From Geomobilibacter sp964432205 (GTDB taxonomy: Bacteria > Desulfobacterota > Desulfuromonadia > Geobacterales > DSM-12255), in contig CAYSMK010000023.1 in the NCBI GenBank assembly GCA_964432205.1, positions 1 through 64,000 of the forward strand: a DNA stretch of 64,000 nt, given 5' to 3'. Under the pieces are notes generated by a model. It was not told the origin of the DNA. It ran no database searches and was given only the letters and a program-made list of their open reading frames with translations. This document shows positions 40,130 to 47,545 of the stretch, piece by piece. The position numbers were made by a program, and so were the translations under genes. Each line of letters opens with the position of its first letter. Position 1 is the stretch's first letter.

Positions 40130-42142
40130 ATGGTACAAGGGCCAAAAGATACTGCACGCACTGCCGACCCGCAGGGCGGGGCCGACGATGAACAGCGCCG
40201 TCAGGGTGTAATTGCCTTGGTGCAACTCCCTTGGGTCGAGAAGCGGGCCGCCCTTCTCCGTGCGCTTGGGGATGAGAGTTGGCGGGTGCGCAAAGAGGCG
40301 GTCGAGGCGCTCCTTGCCGTTCCAATGGATGTGGAAACGATCGAGACCCTGATCGAACTTCTGGATACACAGGGAAATGCCGGACTGCGCAATGCGGCGG
40401 TCGAACTGCTTCAGGGGCTGGGGACGCGCTCGCTTGCGACGCTTTGCCGCCACCTGTCCGATTCCCGACCCGGCGTCCGTAAATTCATTGTCGATATCCT
40501 GGGAGGCATTGGCAATGCCGATGCCGTTCCCAGCCTGATCGAGCTTCTAACTGATCCGGATCCCAATGTGCAGGCCGCTGTTGCGGAAAGCCTGGGAATC
40601 ATCGGCGATCCGCGCGGGGTGGGGCCACTCCTGCCGGTACTGGCTTCAGAAAACATTCTGGTTGCGTTTGCGGCACTGGATGCCCTGGTGAGAATCGGGC
40701 AGCCTCTGCCCATGTCTACATTTGACGGGCTGGCACGAGATCCCTTGCTGAAAAAGGGGGTGCTCACCAGCCTGGGAGCTCTCTGCGGCGAAGAAGCTGC
40801 GCCCCTCCTCATTGGCGGCATGCACGAGCCGGGAAGGAGTGTCCGGGAGGCGGCCGTTACCGGTTTGATGAACCTCCGTTCCCGCCTTTCCCCGGAACGC
40901 AGGCTGGTGTTGATCGATGAACCGCTGTGGCGTCTGGCCGGCACTCCTTGCGTTGAACAGCTCCTGCCGTCCCTTACCGCTGCCGATACGGCTGTTCAAC
41001 GAGCGGTGGTAACCGTTCTGGGACTGATCGGCGATGGCCGGGCGGTTGCCCCGCTTATCGCCGCATATCGGTACGAGCATCTCCGGTCGAGCTGTGTAGA
41101 AGCCCTGGCCGCCATTGGCTCGATCGACGCCGAAGCCTTGATCGGGCATTACGCCGGTGGGGACGTGGAGGCTCAATGCCTCATTAGCTTTGTGTGCGGC
41201 GAACTGGCACTCAGGGTAGCGGAAAGTCTGTTCAGGGACGGCATCCATTCGCCTTCACCGGAGCTCCGCTTCGTCGCTGCCCGGGCGGCCGGCAAGACCG
41301 GCCTGCTTTCCCTTGCCGGAGAGATTGTCGCACTCCTCGATGACGAGGAGAGCCAGGTCAGACAGGGGGCACTGGAGACCCTCACGCGGTTTGCCCGCGA
41401 CGCACAGGAGGAAATGGCACCGATCATCGCAACCCTCGTTGGCGCGGCTTCGCCAACCAGGCGTTACTACGGGGTGCAGCTGCTGTCGTCCTGCAACCAG
41501 CCGGAAAGACTGCTGCTGCTCGCCAAAGACCCTGATCCGAAGGTTCGAAGGACGGCAATCGCGGCATTGGCCGAAATGGGAGCCGCTCAGAGTGTGGGTA
41601 GCCTTGTCATAGCACTTGCCGACGAAGATGATGATGTCCGCACGGCAGCGGTAACCGCACTCGGCAAACTGGGGGGGGAGGAGGTCCGGGAGCCGCTCCT
41701 CCTGGTGCTGCAGGATCATTCTCCATGGGTTTGCCGGGCTGCAGTGAAGAGCCTGGTATCTCATGGGTTCGAAGAGTCGTTTCAGGCCCTGGCGGCCCTG
41801 GTGCACGACTCTCCCGGCATGGTCCGGCTCGCGGCGTTGGAGGGGCTGGGCCAGTTGGACCGGGGCCGGGCAGTGCCCTATATGATCGAAGCCCTTGCCG
41901 ATCCTGACAGCGAAATGCTCAGAATTGCCGTGCAGGTTTTGACCCGCCAGGGGGCAGAGTGGATTGCCGAACATGGCCGGACACTGTTCGCCCATCCCGA
42001 AGCAACCGTCCGGATGCGGGTTGCCACAGCCGTGGCAAACTGTCTGGGGAGAGGCGCCAAACGTCTGCTCACGGATGCCCTGGCCGAAGAGGTCGATCCG
42101 GCCGCCAGGGAACATTTGCAGACACTGGTGTCCAGTCTGTAA
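40130..42142 (+). CDS. HEAT-repeat protein of the chemosensory operon
   Basis: The 670-residue protein consists of tandem helical repeats of about 31 residues of the PBS-lyase/HEAT type, for example DESWRVRKEAVEALL, DPDPNVQAAVAESLGIIGDPR and DEDDDVRTAAVTALGKLGG. No enzymatic motif, signal peptide or membrane segment is seen, so it is a cytoplasmic scaffold for protein interaction. Its stop overlaps the cheR start (TAATG). HEAT proteins occur in other alternative chemosensory clusters of deltaproteobacteria. Confidence 0.88.
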   Translation: MVQGPKDTARTADPQGGADDEQRRQGVIALVQLPWVEKRAALLRALGDESWRVRKEAVEALLAVPMDVETIETLIELLDTQGNAGLRNAAVELLQGLGTRSLATLCRHLSDSRPGVRKFIVDILGGIGNADAVPSLIELLTDPDPNVQAAVAESLGIIGDPRGVGPLLPVLASENILVAFAALDALVRIGQPLPMSTFDGLARDPLLKKGVLTSLGALCGEEAAPLLIGGMHEPGRSVREAAVTGLMNLRSRLSPERRLVLIDEPLWRLAGTPCVEQLLPSLTAADTAVQRAVVTVLGLIGDGRAVAPLIAAYRYEHLRSSCVEALAAIGSIDAEALIGHYAGGDVEAQCLISFVCGELALRVAESLFRDGIHSPSPELRFVAARAAGKTGLLSLAGEIVALLDDEESQVRQGALETLTRFARDAQEEMAPIIATLVGAASPTRRYYGVQLLSSCNQPERLLLLAKDPDPKVRRTAIAALAEMGAAQSVGSLVIALADEDDDVRTAAVTALGKLGGEEVREPLLLVLQDHSPWVCRAAVKSLVSHGFEESFQALAALVHDSPGMVRLAALEGLGQLDRGRAVPYMIEALADPDSEMLRIAVQVLTRQGAEWIAEHGRTLFAHPEATVRMRVATAVANCLGRGAKRLLTDALAEEVDPAAREHLQTLVSSL

Positions 42143-43017
42143 TGCTCCTGTTCACCGAGCCCCATATCCCTCTGGGTGATGAAGAGTTCCTGCAGCTTCG
42201 GGATCTCATCTACAACCATTGCGGCCTTTATTTCGACGAAGACAACCGGTATCTGCTGGAAAAGCGCCTTGCCGGCCGACTTCAGGCCCTGAACCTGCCG
42301 TCATTCAGGGATTACTTCTATTATCTCCGCTATGACCGTGGCCATGAGCAGGAGATGTCCAACATCATGGATATCCTGACAACCAATGAAACCTATTTTT
42401 TTCGGGAAGCGTTCCAACTGAAGGCTTTCACCGAGGAGATCGTTCCGGAACTGGTTGCGGCAAAGACCAGGCAGGGAGACCGGACCCTCAGAATCTGGAG
42501 CGCCGGCTGCTCGTCAGGGGAGGAGCCGTACACCATCGCCATGCTGCTTCTGGAAACACCTGCCTTCAGAGGGTGGCGGGTGGAGATCGTCGGCACCGAC
42601 ATCAGCCAGAGGGTCCTGCAGTTGGCCCGTAAAGGTCTGTACCGTGCATCGTCATTCAGGGCCACTGACGACCGGTCGATCAGCAGGTTCTTCACTCGTC
42701 AGGAAGACGGTCACCAGATCTCCGATGAGGTGAGGGGGCTGGTCAGCTTCAGCCAGCTCAATCTCTTCGACCAGACGCGACTCGCCCTGCTGGGCAAGAT
42801 GGATGTGATATTTTGCCGGAATGTCATCATTTATTTTGATCTGGCTGCCAAGAAACGGGTTATCGAGAGTTTCTCCAGGATACTGGTTCCGGGTGGTTTT
42901 CTGCTGCTCGGCCACTCCGAGTCGCTGATGAATATCACGACACAGTTCACCCTGCGCCATTTTGTGAACGATATGGTCTATCAAAGGCCGCTGGAAGAGC
43001 GTGGAGGCCTTACGTGA
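42142..43017 (+). CDS. cheR: Chemoreceptor methyltransferase CheR
   Basis: The 291-residue enzyme has the N-terminal CheR helical domain (FLQLRDLIYNHCGLYF, LEKRLAGRL) and a SAM-binding domain with ILTTNETYFFRE, IWSAGCSSGEEPYTIAMLL, VGTDIS and DVIFCRNVIIYFD. It methylates glutamates of chemoreceptors. The frame extends upstream into the HEAT gene, but ATG 42142, overlapping that stop, gives the standard length. Its presence with CheB implies adaptation of a receptor encoded elsewhere. Confidence 0.93.
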   Translation: MLLFTEPHIPLGDEEFLQLRDLIYNHCGLYFDEDNRYLLEKRLAGRLQALNLPSFRDYFYYLRYDRGHEQEMSNIMDILTTNETYFFREAFQLKAFTEEIVPELVAAKTRQGDRTLRIWSAGCSSGEEPYTIAMLLLETPAFRGWRVEIVGTDISQRVLQLARKGLYRASSFRATDDRSISRFFTRQEDGHQISDEVRGLVSFSQLNLFDQTRLALLGKMDVIFCRNVIIYFDLAAKKRVIESFSRILVPGGFLLLGHSESLMNITTQFTLRHFVNDMVYQRPLEERGGLT

Positions 43018-44084
43018 AGTTGATACGGGTAGTGGTGGTGGATGATTCCGCCTATAACCGCCGTTCCATCAGCAAGATGCTCCAGGAGATTCCCGGTGTT
43101 GAGGTGGTCGGCTATGCTGCAAATGGTGAAGAGGGTATCCGGAGGATCATGGACCTCAGGCCCGACCTGGTGACCCTTGACCTGGAAATGCCCAAGATGG
43201 ATGGTTTCACGTTGTTACGGATCATCATGAACAGGTGCCCGACGCCGGTCATAGTGGTGAGCAGCCAGACCGGCGACGAAAAGGTTTTCAAGGCACTTGA
43301 GCTGGGGGCCGTGGACTTCGTATCCAAGCCGACCAATAAGATTTCAACCGAGCTGCTCAAGATACGGGAGGACCTGCAGGAGAAAGTGCGCAACGTGCTC
43401 CACCTGAGACTCAGGGGCCGGGCCTCGGCTGATTTGCCGTCACTGCCGGAGGGGAGCCGTCTCGTTTCGTCTCCCGCGGTGGCGGGCAAGACCGACATCG
43501 TGGCTATCGGGGCTTCCACTGGCGGCCCGCCGGCTCTCTACGGGATGTTTTCCGTGCTCACCCAGAGGCTGCCGATTGCGGTGCTGGTTTCCCAGCATAT
43601 GCCGTCCGGATTCACCCGCCCCTTTGCCGAGCGGCTGAACCGGGCTTCGGCCTTCGAGATCAGAGAGGCTATGGACGGCGATCCGGTGCTCCCTGGCCAG
43701 GTTTTGATAGCTCCTGGTGGATACAACATGCTGTTCGAACAGGTGGCCGGCAGGGTTGTTGTCCGTTTGCAGGAGCCGTCCCCCGCAGATCGCTACATTC
43801 CATCCGTCGATGCCATGTTCGTGTCGTTGGCGGAAATTTACCGCAAGAGACTGCTGGCGGTGGTAATGACCGGCATGGGGAACGATGGCAGTCGCGGCAT
43901 CAGAGCGGTCAAGGCGGCCGGCGGCAAAGTAATGGCTGAAGCCGAGGAGACGACCGTGGTCTTCGGTATGCCCCGGGAGGCGATTGCTACCGGTGTTGTC
44001 GATCGGATTGTCCCGCTTGACCGGATGGTTCGCGAAATTGTCAGTAATTGCGGCTTTATGCCTAGTGTAACGGAGGGGCCATGA
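43014..44084 (+). CDS. cheB: Chemoreceptor glutamate methylesterase CheB
   Basis: This is a receiver-plus-esterase protein of 356 residues. The receiver has VVVVDDSAYNRRSI and LVTLDLEMPKMDG. The catalytic domain has the triad motifs GASTGGPPAL (Ser), SQHMPSGFTRPFA (His) and TGMGNDGSRGI (Asp). It demethylates or deamidates chemoreceptors when phosphorylated by CheA. The GTG start overlaps the cheR stop and has GGAGG 7 bp upstream. Its own stop overlaps the next gene. Confidence 0.94.
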   Translation: MKLIRVVVVDDSAYNRRSISKMLQEIPGVEVVGYAANGEEGIRRIMDLRPDLVTLDLEMPKMDGFTLLRIIMNRCPTPVIVVSSQTGDEKVFKALELGAVDFVSKPTNKISTELLKIREDLQEKVRNVLHLRLRGRASADLPSLPEGSRLVSSPAVAGKTDIVAIGASTGGPPALYGMFSVLTQRLPIAVLVSQHMPSGFTRPFAERLNRASAFEIREAMDGDPVLPGQVLIAPGGYNMLFEQVAGRVVVRLQEPSPADRYIPSVDAMFVSLAEIYRKRLLAVVMTGMGNDGSRGIRAVKAAGGKVMAEAEETTVVFGMPREAIATGVVDRIVPLDRMVREIVSNCGFMPSVTEGP

Positions 44085-44908
44085 TTGTCGACGATGAAGC
44101 CGGCGGTATCGGACCGGGCGAGGAGTTTCTGCAGGTATTCAAGAAAGGGGCGGAGTTTTCGCAGGAACTGCTCAAAGAGAACGAGCGATTACGCTACCGG
44201 CTGTTTCAACTCGAACAAGACCAGGCAGTTCCTGCGGGCGACCAGGCGCTGAAGGCGGAAAACGCGCGGCTCGTGGCCAGGGTCCGGGAGTTGGAACAGG
44301 AAAAGGATGATATCCTCCGGCGGATAAGGCTGACCGAGGAGGAAAACCAGGATTTTGCCAACCGCTATCTGGAGATCGAAGCCGAAAACAACAATCTGGC
44401 CCACCTCTACATTGCCAGCTACCAGCTCCATTCCACCCTTGACTTCCGCGAAGTGCTCCAGATCATCACCGAGATCGTCATCAACCTGATCGGGGGAGAA
44501 GAGTTTGCCGTGATGCTTTTTGACGAGAAGGCCGGCAGGCTGGAGGCTGTGACGAGCGAAGGAATAGACTGTGCCGAACTGCCGGTGGTTGAGCCTGGAG
44601 AGGGGATCATCGGCAGTGTGTTCCAGAGCGGGGAGAGCTTCTTCGTGACCGACATGGAGAGCTACACGAGGACGGTTACGCAGCCAATGGTCTGCATCCC
44701 CCTCAAGATCAAGGATCACGTCATCGGCACCCTGGTCATCTACAAGTTGTTGATCCACAAAACGTGCTTCGCCCAGGTGGATTACGAGCTGTTCACCCTG
44801 CTGGCGGGGCACGCGGCCACGGCCCTTTTCAGCTCCAGGCTCTACGCGGATTCGGAGCGCAAACTCTCCACCATCCAGGGCTTTCTTGACCTGCTGACAA
44901 AAAAATAA
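44081..44908 (+). CDS. Coiled-coil/GAF-domain protein
   Basis: The N-terminal ~115 residues form a long charged coiled coil (LLKENERLRYRLFQLEQ, RVRELEQEKDDILRRIRL). Residues ~120-265 form a GAF domain (REVLQIITEIVINLIGGEEFAVMLF, GIIGSVFQSGESFFVTD, PLKIKDHVIGTLVIY). No output domain is visible, so it may be a soluble sensor feeding the array or a regulator of its neighbours. ATG 44081 overlaps the cheB stop, so it belongs to the operon. Confidence 0.8.
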   Translation: MIVDDEAGGIGPGEEFLQVFKKGAEFSQELLKENERLRYRLFQLEQDQAVPAGDQALKAENARLVARVRELEQEKDDILRRIRLTEEENQDFANRYLEIEAENNNLAHLYIASYQLHSTLDFREVLQIITEIVINLIGGEEFAVMLFDEKAGRLEAVTSEGIDCAELPVVEPGEGIIGSVFQSGESFFVTDMESYTRTVTQPMVCIPLKIKDHVIGTLVIYKLLIHKTCFAQVDYELFTLLAGHAATALFSSRLYADSERKLSTIQGFLDLLTKK

Positions 44909-44930
44909 TAGTATCTCGGGGATGCAAGCT

Positions 44931-45308
44931 ATGCCAGAATACGCTGCTCTTGTTGTCGAAGATTCGCCGACCATGCGTCAACTGATCACCTTTGCCCTGA
45001 AACGGCTGAGGGGAATCAGGATCGTCGAGGCCAACGATGGCGTCGATGGTCTGAAGAAGCTCACGACCGAACGGTTCGACATCATCTTCACCGACATAAA
45101 CATGCCGGTCATGGACGGGTTGAAACTGATCAGCCTCGTACGGGAAGACGAGAGCCACAAGGGGATTCCGATCGTGGTCATCACCACCGAAGGGGCTGTT
45201 GAGGACCGGGAGCGGGCCATTGCCCTGGGGGCGAACGACTATATCACCAAGCCGATCCAGCCGAACCGGATCCTCGATGTGGCCAAGGGGCTGTTGGGCA
45301 TCCCCTGA
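44931..45308 (+). CDS. CheY-like response regulator
   Basis: The third stand-alone receiver of the operon (125 aa) has VVEDSPTMRQLI, the phospho-acceptor in IFTDINMPVMDGL, switch residues in VVITTEGAVED and YITKPI. It closely resembles the receiver at 35000-35365 (shared EDSPTMR and TDINMP segments). An ATG at 44922 is possible, but CGGGGAT spacing favours 44931. It is followed 10 bp later by the multiheme cytochrome, tying signalling and electron transfer genes together. Confidence 0.9.
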   Translation: MPEYAALVVEDSPTMRQLITFALKRLRGIRIVEANDGVDGLKKLTTERFDIIFTDINMPVMDGLKLISLVREDESHKGIPIVVITTEGAVEDRERAIALGANDYITKPIQPNRILDVAKGLLGIP

Positions 45309-45318
45309 AGGAGTTTGC

Positions 45319-47445
45319 GTGAACCGCCTGTGGGTGCCGGCAGTGCTCATCCTGCTGCTCGGCGTACCGTTTTTCCTCCATGCCAAAGACTTCAAGGTCG
45401 TTACCTTCAAGACTGTCAATGCCGGCAAGGTCAACTTTCCCCACGATCCACATCTGAAGAAACTGGGGAACAACTGTACCCAGTGCCACAATGCCCTGTA
45501 TACCATCGGCAAGCAGAATCCGCCGGTTACCATGGCCGAGATGGAGAAGGGCAAGTCGTGCGGGGCATGTCACAACACCGTCAAGGCTTTCGGGCTGCCG
45601 GAGTGCACCCGCTGTCATATCACCAGAGAAGTGCCGATCCAGATCCCTGATTTCGGGACTATCACCTTCAGCCACAAGTTCCATCTCACCAGGTTCCAGT
45701 GCTGGGATTGCCATAACGGTCTCTTCGCGGCCGGCCCGGGGAACCCCCATGCCTCCATGGCCGACATGGAGGGTGGACTCTCCTGCGGCGGCTGCCATGA
45801 CGGCACCATCGCGTTTTCGGTCAAAGGTGACTGCGTCAAATGCCATGTCGTGAAGGATATCGCCTTTGACGCCGATGCCCTTTTCAAGCATACCGTACAC
45901 CTGGGCCTTGGCTACGGCTGCCGTGATTGCCACAGCCAGCACTTTATCGCCGGACCGAACAGCAAGCGCTACACCATGCTGGATATGGAGACGGGCAAAT
46001 CGTGCGGCGTCTGTCACGACGGGAAAACCGCGTTCAACGTTACCGGCGACTGTCAGCGGTGCCACGGAGGGAATCGGGAGATCACCTATAAGGCTGCCGC
46101 TGCCTTTTTCCCCCATGTCTTTCATACGAAGATCTTCATCTGCGCCGACTGTCACAGCGGGATATTTACCGGTGGTCCCACCAGCAGGCGGTACACCATG
46201 GCCGAAATGGAGCAGGACCGTTCCTGCGGCGCCTGCCATGACGGGAAGATTGCCTTCGGTGTAACCGGCAACTGCGATCGTTGCCACCGACAGACCAAAG
46301 AGCTGGCACTGGCGGTGCAGCCGATCGGCACGGTCCCTTTCAGCCACAAGGTGCATACGTCCCTGTTCAAGTGCGACGACTGCCACAACAAGGTGTTTGC
46401 CACCGGCAGCCAGACCCGGCGGTTTACCATGGCCGAGATGGAAAAGGGTAAGTCGTGCGGGGCCTGTCACAACGATGAGACCGCTTTCACCGTCAAGGCG
46501 AACTGCAGCCGCTGTCATCCCGTGCGGGACATACCCTATGTCCTGGACGCCTGGTTCGGCCATAACCGGCACCTGCAGATGTACACCTGCACCGACTGTC
46601 ACAACGCCTTCTTTGTTGCCGGGCCCGGCAACAAGCGCCGGACCATGGTGGATATGGAAAAAGACCAGTCCTGTGGCGCCTGTCATGACGGGTTCATTGC
46701 CTTCTCGGTGACCGGCGACTGCAACCGGTGTCACAAGTCGACCAAGGAGCTCATCATAAAGACCCGTGGGGCCGGACCGACTCCGTTCAGCCACAAGGTG
46801 CATATCGCTCTCTTCGCGTGCGGTGACTGCCATAACCGGATATTTCCCACCGGCGTTGCTGCCAAGCGGTTCACCATGGCCGACATGGAGGCAGGCAAGT
46901 CGTGCGGTGCCTGTCACGACGCCAAAACAGCCTTTACGGTCCGTGAGAACTGTGCCCGTTGCCACCCGGTGAAAGAGATCCAGATGCAGCCGTCCGGTGC
47001 AACGTTCAGCCACAAACTGCATACCGGGCTCTATCGCTGCAACGAATGTCATGATCGGCTTTTCAACCCGGGTGCGGGGAACCGCCGGGTCTCCATGGCT
47101 GCCATGGAGAAGAAGCAGGAGTCGTGCGGCGCCTGCCATAACGGCAAGACCGCCTTCAGCGTGACCGGCTCCTGTCTCAAGTGCCATCCGACCCTCAAGG
47201 CCATCAGCTACGAACTGCAGAGCAAGTCGGTAGGGGACGCGTTTTTCAGTCACAAGGTCCATCTGGGCCGGGGATATAATTGCTCCGACTGCCATTATGC
47301 GGTCATCAAAACCGGTGATGAACGCAGGTCGTTCACGATGAGCGAGATGGGGCAGGGGCTGTCGTGCGGTTACTGTCATGGCTCGCTCATGGCCTTTTCG
47401 GTCAGGGATTCGAATGCCTGTAACCGTTGCCATAAGGATCAGTAG
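45319..47445 (+). CDS. 27-heme c-type cytochrome made of nine triheme (c7-type) repeats
   Basis: A signal peptide (RLWVPAVLILLLGVPFFLHA, cleaved before KDF) leads a 708-residue exported protein. I count 27 CXXCH heme sites, in nine units of three. Each unit has an F-x-H-x-x-H opening that supplies distal histidines, then C-x-[DE]-C-H (CTQCH in the first unit), a TMAEME-like stretch, SCGACHDGKTAF and CxRCH. This is the c3/c7 fold strung like beads, as in Geobacter multidomain c7 cytochromes. It likely carries electrons through the periplasm or outward. GTG 45319 with GAAGGAG at 45307-45313 is the start; earlier in-frame codons lie inside the receiver gene. From memory, G. sulfurreducens has a 27-heme cytochrome next to leuS. 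Confidence 0.92.
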   Translation: MNRLWVPAVLILLLGVPFFLHAKDFKVVTFKTVNAGKVNFPHDPHLKKLGNNCTQCHNALYTIGKQNPPVTMAEMEKGKSCGACHNTVKAFGLPECTRCHITREVPIQIPDFGTITFSHKFHLTRFQCWDCHNGLFAAGPGNPHASMADMEGGLSCGGCHDGTIAFSVKGDCVKCHVVKDIAFDADALFKHTVHLGLGYGCRDCHSQHFIAGPNSKRYTMLDMETGKSCGVCHDGKTAFNVTGDCQRCHGGNREITYKAAAAFFPHVFHTKIFICADCHSGIFTGGPTSRRYTMAEMEQDRSCGACHDGKIAFGVTGNCDRCHRQTKELALAVQPIGTVPFSHKVHTSLFKCDDCHNKVFATGSQTRRFTMAEMEKGKSCGACHNDETAFTVKANCSRCHPVRDIPYVLDAWFGHNRHLQMYTCTDCHNAFFVAGPGNKRRTMVDMEKDQSCGACHDGFIAFSVTGDCNRCHKSTKELIIKTRGAGPTPFSHKVHIALFACGDCHNRIFPTGVAAKRFTMADMEAGKSCGACHDAKTAFTVRENCARCHPVKEIQMQPSGATFSHKLHTGLYRCNECHDRLFNPGAGNRRVSMAAMEKKQESCGACHNGKTAFSVTGSCLKCHPTLKAISYELQSKSVGDAFFSHKVHLGRGYNCSDCHYAVIKTGDERRSFTMSEMGQGLSCGYCHGSLMAFSVRDSNACNRCHKDQ

Positions 47446-47545
47446 CAGCAGGCTCAGAGAACATAAGCCGGCCATTAGCGCCGGAAACCAACAGAGAATC
47501 AGGGCGGCTGGGCGCTGCCTTCTGTTATTTCAGGGAGGATATGAC

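Noticed and set aside
45440..47440. Regularly spaced DNA repeats resembling an array
   Set aside because: They are degenerate, in frame and encode the triheme units of the cytochrome, so they are not CRISPR.
45244..47475. 743-codon open frame antisense to the multiheme cytochrome
   Set aside because: It merely mirrors the repeated CXXCH codons; the 27 heme sites and signal peptide fix the coding strand.
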